Part shown: in pieces, positions 1-7,952 of the stretch
How positions within the stretch are numbered: the stretch's first letter is position 1
Layout of the letters: each line of letters starts with the position of its first letter
Assembly (NCBI GenBank): GCA_016719465.1
Contig: JADJYY010000028.1
Coordinates: 1-39,180, forward strand
Length of the DNA stretch: 39,180 bases
Direction: 5' to 3'
From: Hydrogenophilales bacterium
Lineage (GTDB): Bacteria > Pseudomonadota > Gammaproteobacteria > Burkholderiales > Thiobacillaceae
The notes under the pieces: model-generated
Database searches by the model: none
What the model was told of the DNA's origin: nothing
What the model saw: the letters and a program-made list of their open reading frames with translations, nothing else
Program-made: the position numbers and the translations under genes

Positions 1-1
1 T

Positions 2-130
2 GCGTTTTGGCGGTGAATATCGTCCGGCTGGCGGGTGGCGGATACCGAAAAATCAGCGCTTTGGTGGGTACTGGCTGGGTGGGCATGGCTCCAGGTGTCG
101 TGGGTTCGATTCCCATCCATCGCCTCATCT
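2..130 (+). repeat. Direct repeat copy A ending in a tRNA-like 3' half
   Basis: The stretch aligns along its length with 1494-1621. The last 40 bases (91-130 against 1582-1621) differ at one position, and the upstream part is more diverged but shares blocks such as gaaaaatcag and tatcg. The end folds as a tRNA T-arm (stem gtggg/cccat, loop ttcgatt) followed by an acceptor-like ccatcgcc. Here the expected CCA tail is changed to tca. No D-arm, no normal anticodon arm and no matching 5' acceptor strand are present, so this is not a working tRNA. It may extend left beyond the window. Confidence 0.75.
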
Positions 131-593
131 AGCCTTGTTTTTCGGGCTGTTGCTGTTCAGGGCTGCTTTCTGCCGTCGTGCATCCCTTGGGAACCCCGGT
201 AAAACCTGGGTTTGACGCTGTTTCCAGGGTGAGCCCGAATTGCTCCATCAATTCCATCCAGTCTTCCCCGGTAATCCGGACTTCCTCCAACTGTTCACCT
301 TCCCATTCCTTCGGGTAGGTGATGGTGATGATGGTGGGCGGTGACACGGGCTCATAGGCCGGTTCGAGGGCCTTTACCTGGATGGGAAATACTCCGTCCC
401 CACTCCGGTATGTCGCCCCTTCGATAGGCAGCGTTACCCGGCGCATCGGCTCCATGGGTTCGTTGATGTTGAACCAGGGTTTCGGGTCGATCCATTCTTT
501 GATGACCTCGCTGACGACCTCAGACACGGTTTTCCCCTGCCGGTCCGCTTCGGCCTGGAGGGCTGCTATCAGGTCGGGAGCAAGTTCGATCAT
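129..593 (-). CDS. Ribbon-helix-helix-like protein, last gene of TA-like operon
   Basis: This is a 154-residue protein of unknown function. The first 36 residues (MIELAPDLIAALQAEADRQG, then a TVSEVVSEVIKEWI helix) look like a ribbon-helix-helix DNA-binding/antitoxin head. The rest is acidic and unrecognised, with a Pro/Gln-rich tail. The start at 593 was chosen because it overlaps the stop of the upstream DUF2442 gene by 4 bases (ATGA); longer versions would run into that gene. Its stop codon lies exactly at the edge of the tRNA-like repeat at 2-130. The role is inferred: an antitoxin or autoregulator of the operon. Confidence 0.6.
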   Translation of the reverse strand: MIELAPDLIAALQAEADRQGKTVSEVVSEVIKEWIDPKPWFNINEPMEPMRRVTLPIEGATYRSGDGVFPIQVKALEPAYEPVSPPTIITITYPKEWEGEQLEEVRITGEDWMELMEQFGLTLETASNPGFTGVPKGCTTAESSPEQQQPEKQG

Positions 594-847
594 GCCGCGC
601 GCTGCTGTTGCGCCTGCATCAGGTCGAACAGGAATTCCGGGGCGAGGTCCGCGCCATTGGCCCAAGCCACGGTTTTCATGGTGGGGTGCTGGTGGGCGGT
701 GGCGAAGAGGGTGGGGTCCAACAGGGGGGCGAACACGTCCCCGGTGAGTTCGTCGGACAGGTCAACTTCTCCCTTCTCGCCATTGTTGAAGCGCAGGGCG
801 AGCCGGTATCCAGGCAGGGGGGTAACTTCGGTGGTGTGCGGGATCAT
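590..847 (-). CDS. DUF2442 domain protein
   Basis: This 85-residue protein has the DUF2442 pattern: an N-terminal strand pair around LPGYRLALRFNNGEKGEVDL, then a D-L-F-type segment, and a C-terminal WANGADLAPEFLFD. DUF2442 proteins are small and commonly sit beside toxin-antitoxin genes or DUF4160 proteins, and their function is unproven. Here the gene overlaps the upstream RelE/ParE-type toxin gene by 4 bases and the downstream ribbon-helix-helix gene by 4 bases, so all are probably translated from one mRNA. Confidence 0.8.
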   Translation of the reverse strand: MIPHTTEVTPLPGYRLALRFNNGEKGEVDLSDELTGDVFAPLLDPTLFATAHQHPTMKTVAWANGADLAPEFLFDLMQAQQQRAA

Positions 848-1149
848 GGGTAGTCCCTCGCGTGGTGGATGACATGCAGGATTTGCAGGACTTCCGGGGC
901 GGCCGGGCTGGGGCGATAGACCAGGGTAAAGGGGGCTGGCCTGGCGACGACCTTTTCCAGGGTGCCCGGCCTTCTGCCCGGCTTGCCCGAGACAGGCGCG
1001 GTCGGATCGATCAGGTCATGGGCGGCTGCCAGGATGGCGGCCTTCATGCGCCTGGCGGCGTCCGGGTTGCGTTCGGCGTACCAGGCCATGGCCTCTTCGA
1101 GTTCGCCCAGGGCCTCTGTCCGCCACTCAAGCCGCTTTCTTGGCGGCAT
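844..1149 (-). CDS. RelE/ParE-family toxin
   Basis: The 101-residue protein has the RelE/ParE plan: an N-terminal helix pair (LEWRTEALGELEEAMAWYAE, the A-x-x-D/E-L-x-x-A-x-x-W/Y-Y pattern), a basic mid-section with R/K (GKPGRRPGTLEKVVARPAPF), and a C-terminal strand with LQILHVIHHARDYP. Such proteins act in the cytoplasm either as mRNA interferases (RelE) or gyrase poisons (ParE), and the sequence alone does not say which. The H-x-R-x-Y-P ending is usual for the family. The gene overlaps the upstream antitoxin gene by 23 bases, as is typical for this type of pair. Confidence 0.85.
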   Translation of the reverse strand: MPPRKRLEWRTEALGELEEAMAWYAERNPDAARRMKAAILAAAHDLIDPTAPVSGKPGRRPGTLEKVVARPAPFTLVYRPSPAAPEVLQILHVIHHARDYP

Positions 1150-1381
1150 GGGCTTCTATGACGGCATCCAGGCGAGCCATGGCCTCTTCGTGGGGGATCA
1201 TCTCGCCCCCCGCATCGGCTTCGGTGATGGCGGCGTTGATCTTGCGGATTGTGGCCTCGGTGAAGTCAAAGCCGTCTTCAAGGACATAGGGAAGCATGGC
1301 CTCGGGCGTGCTGCCCGCTTCGGCGGCGAGTCTGGCCAGGCGGTCGGCCTGGGCTTCGGTGATCTGAAGAGTCACGGGCAT
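1127..1381 (-). CDS. Antitoxin of the RelE/ParE pair
   Basis: An 84-residue acidic protein is the first gene of the operon. Residues 1-30 (MPVTLQITEAQADRLARLAA and onward) resemble a ribbon-helix-helix dimerisation/DNA-binding head. The C-terminal half (EEAMARLDAVIEAHAAKKAA) is a long amphipathic helix suited to wrapping the toxin. A Shine-Dalgarno-like gggag precedes the ATG. Antitoxins of this type usually repress their own promoter. The assignment rests on order, size and overlap with the toxin gene more than on a specific signature. Confidence 0.75.
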   Translation of the reverse strand: MPVTLQITEAQADRLARLAAEAGSTPEAMLPYVLEDGFDFTEATIRKINAAITEADAGGEMIPHEEAMARLDAVIEAHAAKKAA

Positions 1382-1493
1382 GGTGGTAGCTCCCGTTTGA
1401 GGTTGGCCGAATCTTAAACCCCCACCGGGGCCGGTTACATCCCCGGACTGTTCAATATCCGGTGAATCTTGAGATTTGGCACGGGGACCGGAT

Positions 1494-1621
1494 GCGGGTT
1501 CCGGCGGCGTATATCGAACGTCGTGTGGGGGGAGCTGAAAAATCAGTTGTTTGGACTGCGGTGGGCTGGGTGGTTGTGGCCCCAGGTGTCGTGGGTTCGA
1601 TTCCCATCCATCGCCCCATCT
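1494..1621 (+). repeat. Direct repeat copy B ending in a tRNA-like 3' half
   Basis: This is the second copy of the repeat at 2-130, and the copies enclose the four-gene operon. It ends ccaggtgtcgtgggttcgat through to ccatcgcccca, which is a T-arm, a 7-base acceptor strand, a discriminator C and a CCA tail. Discriminator C73 before CCA, and the implied 5' strand ggcgatgg, are features of tRNA-His (extra G-1 pairing with C73). The 5' half of a tRNA is missing. tRNA 3' ends are the usual integration sites of mobile elements, so this may be an attachment-site remnant; that is inference. Confidence 0.75.
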
Positions 1622-1648
1622 TCCCTTTTCCTTATCCCTTGCCTTCTT

Positions 1649-2311
1649 TCAAGTGCCCTTCTTCAGCAGGGTGGCTTCCGCCTGCCTGGGTCGGGCCTTG
1701 GGGGTCAGTCCGTAGGTCCATTTGTTGCGCCACGCGGCATAGACCGCGCCGGGGTATTCGGGACGGCCCAGGCTGCCGTTGTAGCGGCCCAGGGCGCGGA
1801 ACAGGTCGCCCCGTTCGATGTCCAGGTAGTGACGCAGGATGGTGACGCCGTAGCGCAGGTTGGTGCGCAGGTGGAACAGGTTGTGGTCGGGGGTGCCGAT
1901 GAGCTTGGTCCAGAACGGCATGATCTGCATGTAGCCCTGGGCCGTGGCGCTGGATACCGCGTACTTGCGGAAGCCGCTTTCCACCTCGATCAGGCCCAGC
2001 ACCAGTTCCGGGTCCAGGCCGGCGCGGATGGATTCGTAGTGCAGGGTGTTGAGGAAATCCTCGCGGTATTCCGCGTCGGGAATGCGTTTCGCCAGGCGGT
2101 GGGACATTTCCGCCAGCCAGGCCTGGACGTAGGGCGATTCGGCGAAGGCCGCCTTTTCCACGGCCGCGTCGGCCACGGCCTTGGATAGCTGGGATTTGAC
2201 GCTGGCGGACAGGGGTTCGTATTTCTGGGCGCCGGCATGGGCGGTGCCGGCCAAGAGTATCGGCAAACAAGCCAGCAACCAGACCAGTATGTTCAAACCG
2301 CGTTTCGACAT
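1649..2311 (-). CDS. Lytic transglycosylase, SLT domain
   Basis: The 220-residue exported enzyme has a signal peptide (residues 1-26, ending GTAHA). An SLT (goose-lysozyme-like) domain spans about 90-200, with the catalytic glutamate in IEVESGF (E111) followed by AQGYMQIMP and, further on, NLRYGVTILRHYL and RALGRYNGS. It cleaves peptidoglycan glycan strands to 1,6-anhydro products in the periplasm. The start overlaps the end of proS by 19 bases, so it is likely co-transcribed with proS. Which of the Slt/Mlt subtypes it is cannot be told. Confidence 0.9.
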   Translation of the reverse strand: MSKRGLNILVWLLACLPILLAGTAHAGAQKYEPLSASVKSQLSKAVADAAVEKAAFAESPYVQAWLAEMSHRLAKRIPDAEYREDFLNTLHYESIRAGLDPELVLGLIEVESGFRKYAVSSATAQGYMQIMPFWTKLIGTPDHNLFHLRTNLRYGVTILRHYLDIERGDLFRALGRYNGSLGRPEYPGAVYAAWRNKWTYGLTPKARPRQAEATLLKKGT

Positions 2312-4014
2312 GCCTTGACCCGTCCCACAATGAAATCGACTGCCTCTGACTGAGCAATCTTCGTGCCGGAAGCTTCAGTTCGGCCCTGGTATTCCAGCAT
2401 GCCTTCCTTCAGGCCCCGGTCGCTGACCACCACGCGATGGGGCACGCCGATGAGTTCCATGTCGGCGAACATGACGCCCGGGCGCTCGTCCCGGTCGTCC
2501 AGCACCACGTCGATGCCAGCGGCAACCATTTGATTATAGAGAGCTTCGGCGGCTTCGCGGACGGCGTCGCTGCGCTTGAGGCCCAGGGGCACGATGGCCA
2601 GCTCGAAGGGGGCGAGAGCCTGGGGGAAGACGATGCCGCGTTCGTCGTTGCCCTGCTCGATGGCGGCGCCGACGATGCGGGACACGCCGATGCCGTAGCA
2701 GCCCATGACCAGCACCTGGGACTTGCCGTTCTCGTCCAGGTATTTCGCCTCCAGGGCCTGGGAGTACTTGCTGCCGAGCTTGAAGATGTGGCCCACCTCG
2801 ATGCCCCGGCACAGGTCCAGGCTGCCCTTGCCGTCCGGGCTGGGATCGCCGACCACCGCGTTGCGGATATCGGCCACCTGGGGTTCCGGCAGGTCGCGAC
2901 CGAAGTTGACGCCGGCGAGGTGGAAACCGTCCTCGTTGGCGCCGCAGACGAAGTCGGCCAGGTTGGCCACCGAACGGTCGGCGTAAACCGGGATCGTCAG
3001 GCCGACCGGGCCGATGGAACCGACGCCGCAGCCCAGGGCTGTCCGGATTTCGGCATCTGTGGCGAATTCCATGGGATTGAGCACGCCGGGCAGCTTGCCG
3101 GCCTTCACCTCGTTCAACTGGTGGTCGCCGCGCACCAGCACGGCCACCAGGCCTTCCTCACCGCGCACGACCAGGGTTTTCACGACCTTGTCGGCGGACA
3201 CCTCGAGGAAGGCGGTCACTTCCTCGATGGTGTGCTGGCCGGGGGTGGCGATCCTTTGCATGTCGGCGGACGCGGCCGGACGGGGGGTCGCCGGCGCCAT
3301 GGCCTCGGCCATTTCCACGTTGGCGGCGTAATCCGAATCGGGGCAGAAGGCGATGGCGTCCTCGCCGGAATCCGCCAGCACGTGGAATTCATGGGAGCCG
3401 CTGCCGCCGATGGCGCCGGTGTCGGCGGCCACGGCGCGGAACTTCAGGCCCAGGCGGGTGAAGATGCGGCTGTAGGCGGCGTACATGACCTGGTAGGTGG
3501 CGTCCAGGCTGTCCTCGCCGGCGTGGAAGGAATAGGCGTCCTTCATGAGGAATTCCCGGGCGCGCATGACGCCGAAGCGGGGCCGGATCTCGTCGCGGAA
3601 CTTGGTCTGCACCTGGTAGAAGTTCACCGGCAACTGGCGATAGGAGCGGATTTCCTTGCGCGCCAGGTCGGTGATGACTTCCTCGTGGGTGGGGCCGAAG
3701 CAGAAGTCGCGGTCATGACGGTCCTTGATCTTCAGCATCTGGGGGCCGAACTGGGCCCAGCGGCCGGATTCCTGCCACAGCTCGGCGGGCTGCACGGCGG
3801 GCATGAGCAGTTCGATGGCGCCGGCCCGGTTCATTTCCTCGCGCACGATGGCCTCCACCTTGCGCAGGATGCGCAGGCCCAGGGGCATCCAGGTGTAGAG
3901 GCCGGAGCCCAGGCGCTTGATCAGGCCGGCGCGCAGCATCAGCTTGTGGCTGACCAGTTCGGCTTCGGTGGGGGCTTCCTTGCTGGTGGAAAGGAAAAAC
4001 TGGGAAATGCGCAT
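2293..4014 (-). CDS. proS: Prolyl-tRNA synthetase
   Basis: The 573-residue class II synthetase charges tRNA-Pro in the cytoplasm. The start at 4014 gives the family N-terminus MRISQFFLSTSKEAPTEAEL. Visible are motif 2 (FRDEIRPRFGVMRAREFLMKDAYSF region), the bacterial editing (INS) domain in roughly residues 220-400, motif 3 around CYGIGVSR, and the anticodon-binding domain (AGIDVVLDDRDERPGVMFAD) at the C-terminus. Its length is normal for the bacterial type with editing domain. The lytic transglycosylase gene follows with overlap. Confidence 0.97.
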   Translation of the reverse strand: MRISQFFLSTSKEAPTEAELVSHKLMLRAGLIKRLGSGLYTWMPLGLRILRKVEAIVREEMNRAGAIELLMPAVQPAELWQESGRWAQFGPQMLKIKDRHDRDFCFGPTHEEVITDLARKEIRSYRQLPVNFYQVQTKFRDEIRPRFGVMRAREFLMKDAYSFHAGEDSLDATYQVMYAAYSRIFTRLGLKFRAVAADTGAIGGSGSHEFHVLADSGEDAIAFCPDSDYAANVEMAEAMAPATPRPAASADMQRIATPGQHTIEEVTAFLEVSADKVVKTLVVRGEEGLVAVLVRGDHQLNEVKAGKLPGVLNPMEFATDAEIRTALGCGVGSIGPVGLTIPVYADRSVANLADFVCGANEDGFHLAGVNFGRDLPEPQVADIRNAVVGDPSPDGKGSLDLCRGIEVGHIFKLGSKYSQALEAKYLDENGKSQVLVMGCYGIGVSRIVGAAIEQGNDERGIVFPQALAPFELAIVPLGLKRSDAVREAAEALYNQMVAAGIDVVLDDRDERPGVMFADMELIGVPHRVVVSDRGLKEGMLEYQGRTEASGTKIAQSEAVDFIVGRVKACRNAV

Positions 4015-4083
4015 GGCGTCTGACTCGCTTAAGTGAGTCGCGGATTTTAGCAAACGGGGATGTTCAGCCGCTGGTTCGAGACG

Positions 4084-4566
4084 TCAGCGGATGTGCGAGA
4101 GCTCCTTGTTGAGCATCTCGATGTTCTTTTCGTGCAGGCGCACGGCATCCGACAGCTTGCGGATGTCGGTTCCGGGCTGGCGGCTGCCGGTGGCGAGGGC
4201 GCCGCGGGCGGCGGCCAGATTGCGTTCCTCGCTGCGCATTTCCTCAACCAGCAATTGCCGGCGCATGTCGTCCCGCTTCCTTTGCGTGCCCACATCCACT
4301 TTCGGGAAATAGCTCGGCGTTGGCGACTTCGCGGCGGGTCTGGATTTGGTCGCCGTCGGTGTCGTGGCGGTGGTGGTGGCCGACGGGCCCATATCGGGGA
4401 TCACCATCTGGGGTTTGGCGCCCGGACGCGACATGTTGGTGTAGGTCACCTGGCCCTTGTCGTCGACGAACTTGTAGATCTCGGCCCTGGCCGGCATGAC
4501 GCCCGCGAGCAGGGTCATCAGGGCCGTCAGGACAAGGCTGGGCACGGGGAATGCCTGGGTTCTCAT
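4084..4566 (-). CDS. DUF4124 domain exported protein
   Basis: The 160-residue protein begins with a signal peptide (residues 1-28, ending MPARA). A short DUF4124 domain follows (EIYKFVDDKGQVTYTNMSRP), the small N-terminal exported domain common in beta- and gammaproteobacteria. A Thr/Ala/Pro-rich linker (about 60-85) leads to a charged helical C-terminal half (residues 95-160) that probably forms a coiled coil (MRRQLLVEEMRSEERNLAAA, LHEKNIEMLNKEL). The function of DUF4124 is not established. It lies between the chemoreceptor gene and proS on the same strand, with short gaps. Confidence 0.85.
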   Translation of the reverse strand: MRTQAFPVPSLVLTALMTLLAGVMPARAEIYKFVDDKGQVTYTNMSRPGAKPQMVIPDMGPSATTTATTPTATKSRPAAKSPTPSYFPKVDVGTQRKRDDMRRQLLVEEMRSEERNLAAARGALATGSRQPGTDIRKLSDAVRLHEKNIEMLNKELSHIR

Positions 4567-4620
4567 GGCGCGAGTTTACCGTTAAATCGACGGCGGCCAC
4601 GGTCGAACACCGGGTCGGGG

Positions 4621-6261
4621 TCAGCCGCCGCCGAGCCGGAAACGGCTGACCGCCGCGGACAGGCGGGAGGACAGGTCGCTCAGGCCCTGGGCGGCGCTGG
4701 CGGAACTCTCCGCGGCGCGGTGGTTGGTGGAGGCCATGTCGAGGATGTTGTTGATGCGGCCGGAAATGTCCCGGCACGAGTTGTCCTGGTTGTCCCGGAT
4801 GGCGTCGATGGCGTGGATCTGCTCGCTCAGGCCGGATACGGCCTCGGTGATGGCGGCGATGGCCCGGTCTCCCTGCTGGGTTTTTTCCACCCCCTGGGTC
4901 ACCTGGACATGCACCTGCTCCATGGCGGTGACCGCGGTGACGGTTTCGTTCTGGATGGTATGGATGGTGGTGGAAATCTCGCCCGTGGCTTTCGTGGTGC
5001 GCTCGGCGAGCTTGCGGACCTCGTCCGCCACCACGGCGAAACCGCGCCCCTGCTCGCCCGCCCGCGCCGCCTCGATGGCGGCGTTCAGGGCGAGAAGATT
5101 GGTCTGGTCGGCGATGTCCTTGATGACGCTGACGATGCGGCCGATTTCCTCGGAATGGTTGCCCAGGGAGGCGATGGTGCTGGCGGTGTGGCTGACGGAC
5201 TGGGAGATGCCGTTGATGCTGGCGGCGGCCTCCGTCACCACGTGGTGTCCGTCCTTGGCGAGATCCTTGGCCCGGTCGGTGGCCTGGATCATGGTGGCGA
5301 TGTTTTCTCCCACCTGGCTGGAGGCGAGGGTCAGTTCCTGGGCCGAGGCGGTGGTGGTCTCGGCCAGTTGCCGCTGCTGGTTGGAGGCGTCCACCACGCT
5401 CAGGCTGTTGCGCGCCGTGTGGTTCGCCGATTCCTCCAGTTCCCCGGCGGCTTGCCGGATTTCACCGATCAGGCGGCTGAATTCGCTGGCCATGTGGTTG
5501 AAGCTCCTGGCCACCTGGGCCAGTTCATCCTGGCCACGGACGTCGATATTGCCGGAAAGATCGCCCTGGGCCAGCTGGGCGGCCGCCTTTTCCAGCTTGG
5601 TGGTGCCTTGCACGATGGAGCGGCGGATCAGCAGCCCCAGCGCGACGGACAGCGCCAGGCCGACGATGATGCTGCCGATGGACGCCTTGATGAGCAGGCC
5701 GCTGACCTGGGCGGTCTGTTCGTAATAGAGCTTGGCCTCCGCCGTCAGATGCATCACCAGATCGTCGGTGGCCGCCATGAGCGTCTTGAAGGTCGGGCTC
5801 AGGGTCGAGGTGTTGAGGGCGTCGGCCTCGTCGAATTTCTCGCCGGTGAGCAACTCCCGCATCTTCTCCACGCCGTCGCGGCCGAACACCAGGCGGGCCT
5901 TGAGATAGGCGTCCAGCAAGGTGGTCTCCCGCTGGGTCAGAGGCTGCTTCTTGTAGGTATCCAGCAATTCGCTGACCTGACGGACCGAACGGTCGATGGC
6001 GTCGAATTTTTCCTGGGCGGCGAAGCCATCCTTTGACAGGCGCGCCTCGTAGATTTCGTTGCGGACCTGCAGTTGGGTCGCCCGGATTTTCTGCAGGGTA
6101 TTGATCGACAGCAGGTGGCGGTCGTAAACCTGGGCCAGCGCCGCGGTGCTGCGCTGGATGCCCCAGAGCCCGCTGGCGCCGACGATGATGAGGATGATGG
6201 AGGACACAACGGTGAGGGCGATCAGGCGGGTGCCGATCTTCATGTTGTTCAGGAAATTCAT
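4621..6261 (-). CDS. Methyl-accepting chemotaxis protein
   Basis: This 546-residue inner-membrane chemoreceptor has TM1 at about 11-33, a periplasmic four-helix-bundle sensor (about 34-190), TM2 at about 191-212, a HAMP domain (about 213-265) and a cytoplasmic signalling domain. The signalling hairpin reads IADQTNLLALNAAIEAARAG with EQGRGFAVVADEVRKLAE. No CheR-tethering NWETF-type pentapeptide is seen at the C-terminus (ends RLGGG). The ligand is unknown. The start at 6261 has a strong ggagg ribosome site; an earlier in-frame ATG at 6294 lies inside the glnA terminator region and is less likely. Confidence 0.93.
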   Translation of the reverse strand: MNFLNNMKIGTRLIALTVVSSIILIIVGASGLWGIQRSTAALAQVYDRHLLSINTLQKIRATQLQVRNEIYEARLSKDGFAAQEKFDAIDRSVRQVSELLDTYKKQPLTQRETTLLDAYLKARLVFGRDGVEKMRELLTGEKFDEADALNTSTLSPTFKTLMAATDDLVMHLTAEAKLYYEQTAQVSGLLIKASIGSIIVGLALSVALGLLIRRSIVQGTTKLEKAAAQLAQGDLSGNIDVRGQDELAQVARSFNHMASEFSRLIGEIRQAAGELEESANHTARNSLSVVDASNQQRQLAETTTASAQELTLASSQVGENIATMIQATDRAKDLAKDGHHVVTEAAASINGISQSVSHTASTIASLGNHSEEIGRIVSVIKDIADQTNLLALNAAIEAARAGEQGRGFAVVADEVRKLAERTTKATGEISTTIHTIQNETVTAVTAMEQVHVQVTQGVEKTQQGDRAIAAITEAVSGLSEQIHAIDAIRDNQDNSCRDISGRINNILDMASTNHRAAESSASAAQGLSDLSSRLSAAVSRFRLGGG

Positions 6262-6291
6262 CGCGGTCCTCCGGGCGGGGCTCTCGTGTGG

Positions 6292-6325
6292 CAAAAAGAA
6301 AAGGGCGGGGGATCAACCCCGCCCT
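6292..6325 (-). terminator. Rho-independent terminator of glnA
   Basis: A 9-bp perfect stem (agggcgggg 6302-6310 with ccccgccct 6317-6325, 6-base loop) is followed on the minus strand by a T-rich run, ttttctttttg. It lies 40 bases after the glnA stop and just before the chemoreceptor gene, separating the two transcripts. Confidence 0.93.
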
Positions 6326-6365
6326 CTATTACGGCAAGCCGGAAGGAATATTTAAGCGATATCGC

Positions 6366-7781
6366 TTACAGGCTGTAATACATGTCGAACTCGACCGGAT
6401 GGGTGGTCATGCGGAAGCGGGTGACTTCCTCGTTCTTCAGCTCGATGTAGGCGTCGATGAAGTCGTTGCTGAAGACACCGCCGCGGGTCAGGAACTCGCG
6501 GTCCTTGTCCAGGTTTTCCAGGGCCATTTCCAGGCTGTGGCAAACCTTCGGGATGGCCTTCTCTTCCTCGGGCGGCAGGTCGTACAGGTTCTTGTCGGCG
6601 GGGTCGCCGGGGTGGATCTTGTTCTGCACGCCGTCCAGGCCCGCCATCATCAGCGCCGCGAAGCACATGTAGGGGTTGGCGGACGGATCCGGGAAGCGGG
6701 TCTCGATGCGGCGGGCCTTGTCGGAGGCCACGTGCGGAATGCGGATCGAGGCGGAACGGTTCTTGGCGGAGTAGGCCAGCATGACCGGGGCCTCGAAGCC
6801 GGGGACCAGACGCTTGTAGGAGTTGGTGCCGGGGTTGGTGATGGCGTTCAGCGCCTTGGCGTGCTTGATGATGCCGCCGATGTAGTACAGCGCGAACTCG
6901 GACAGGCCGGCGTAGCCGTTGCCCGCGAACAGGTTCTTGCCGTCCTTCCAGATGGACTGGTGCACGTGCATGCCGGAACCGTTGTCGCCAACGATGGGCT
7001 TGGGCATGAAGGTGGCGGTCTTGCCGTAGCTGTGGGCCACGTTCTGCACCACATACTTCAGGATCTGGGTCCAGTCGGCGCGCTTCACCAGGGTGGAGAA
7101 CACGGTGCCGATTTCGCACTGGCCGGCGGTGGCGACTTCATGGTGATGCACTTCCACGGGCACACCCATTTCCTCCAGGGCCAGGACCATGGCGCCGCGG
7201 ATGTCGTGCAGGGAGTCGACCGGGGGAACCGGGAAATAGCCGCCCTTGACGCCGGGACGGTGGCCCATGTTGCCGCCTTCGTACTTGTTCTTGGAGGACC
7301 AGGCGGCCTCCTCGGACTCGATGGCGACGTGGGTGCCGGACATGTCGGCGTGCCAGGTGATGGAGTCGAAGATGAAGAATTCGGGTTCCGGTCCGAAGTA
7401 GGCGGTATCGCCCAGGCCGGTGGACTTCAGGTAGGCCTCGGCGCGCTTGGCGATGGAACGCGGGCAGCGGTCGTAGCCCTTGCCGGTGTCGGGTTCGATG
7501 ACGTCGCAGGTCAGGATCAGCGTGGGCTCATCCATGAAGGGATCGATGTTGGCGGTGTCCGGGTCCGGCATCAGCAGCATGTCGGAGGCCTGGATGCCCT
7601 TCCAGCCGGCGATGGAGGAGCCGTCGAAGGCGTGGCCGTGCTCGAATTTCTCATCGCTGAAGCCGGCCTTGGTCACGGGCACGGTCACGTGCTGTTCCTT
7701 GCCACGGGTATCGGTAAAGCGAAAATCGACGAATTTGACGTCGTTTTCCTCAATCATCTTCATAACATCGGCGACAGCCAT
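6366..7781 (-). CDS. glnA: Glutamine synthetase type I
   Basis: The 471-residue enzyme makes glutamine from glutamate, ammonia and ATP. The start at 7781 has a gaggag ribosome site and gives the standard MAVADVMKMIEEN N-terminus. Seen are the catalytic-loop D-G-S-S motif (AFDGSSIAGW), the KPxxGDNGSGMH region, the NPGTNSYKRLVPGFEAPV segment and the adenylylation-site tyrosine in NLYDLPPEE (about residue 398), so it belongs to the GS-I-beta type controlled by GlnE. Upstream lie a sigma-54 promoter and two NtrC sites. ntrBC does not follow; a chemoreceptor gene does, after a terminator. Confidence 0.98.
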   Translation of the reverse strand: MAVADVMKMIEENDVKFVDFRFTDTRGKEQHVTVPVTKAGFSDEKFEHGHAFDGSSIAGWKGIQASDMLLMPDPDTANIDPFMDEPTLILTCDVIEPDTGKGYDRCPRSIAKRAEAYLKSTGLGDTAYFGPEPEFFIFDSITWHADMSGTHVAIESEEAAWSSKNKYEGGNMGHRPGVKGGYFPVPPVDSLHDIRGAMVLALEEMGVPVEVHHHEVATAGQCEIGTVFSTLVKRADWTQILKYVVQNVAHSYGKTATFMPKPIVGDNGSGMHVHQSIWKDGKNLFAGNGYAGLSEFALYYIGGIIKHAKALNAITNPGTNSYKRLVPGFEAPVMLAYSAKNRSASIRIPHVASDKARRIETRFPDPSANPYMCFAALMMAGLDGVQNKIHPGDPADKNLYDLPPEEEKAIPKVCHSLEMALENLDKDREFLTRGGVFSNDFIDAYIELKNEEVTRFRMTTHPVEFDMYYSL

Positions 7782-7837
7782 TTCAAACTCCTCAAGAATG
7801 AACAAAGCGACTCGGGTAGTACCACGGGGAGGCAGGT

Positions 7838-7854
7838 AAGCAGGTTCCGTGCCA
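7838..7854 (-). promoter_or_regulatory. Sigma-54 promoter of glnA
   Basis: On the minus strand the sequence TGGCACGGAACCTGCTT matches TGGCAC-N5-TTGCT, with GG and GC exactly 12 bases apart (7852-7853 and 7840-7841). The predicted transcript start near 7828 gives a leader of about 47 bases to the glnA ATG. Confidence 0.9.
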
Positions 7855-7915
7855 TGCCCTGGAATGCAATAAAGCATTGTGCCATAAGGCTTGTCCCCAA
7901 AATGGGGAAAATTGG

Positions 7916-7932
7916 TGAACCATTCTGGTGCG
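7916..7932 (-). promoter_or_regulatory. NtrC-type site 1 upstream of glnA
   Basis: The minus strand reads CGCACC-AGAAT-GGTTCA, two mismatches from TGCACC-N5-GGTGCA. It is centred about 96 bases upstream of the predicted start, a normal enhancer distance for NtrC. It pairs with a second site 20 bp further up, two helical turns, so both lie on one face of the DNA. Confidence 0.75.
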
Positions 7933-7935
7933 CCA

Positions 7936-7952
7936 TGCGCCTTGATGGTGCA
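7936..7952 (-). promoter_or_regulatory. NtrC-type site 2 upstream of glnA
   Basis: The minus strand reads TGCACC-ATCAA-GGCGCA, one mismatch from TGCACC-N5-GGTGCA. It is centred about 116 bases upstream of the predicted glnA start. It lies close to the aroE promoter on the other strand (-10 at 7986), so NtrC binding might also touch aroE; that is a guess. Confidence 0.8.

Noticed and set aside
92..127. A functional tRNA gene at either repeat end
   Set aside because: Only the T-arm and 3' acceptor strand are present. No 5' acceptor partner, no D-arm and no 7-base anticodon loop can be drawn.
2437..4023. Long open frame of 528 codons on the plus strand opposite proS
   Set aside because: It is the exact antisense of a clear prolyl-tRNA synthetase, has the Gly/His/Val-rich make-up of a GC-rich shadow frame, and has no domain.
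4724..5725. Plus-strand open frame inside the chemoreceptor gene
   Set aside because: It is antisense to a well-supported chemoreceptor; its hydrophobic look comes from reverse-reading Ala/Glu-rich helices.
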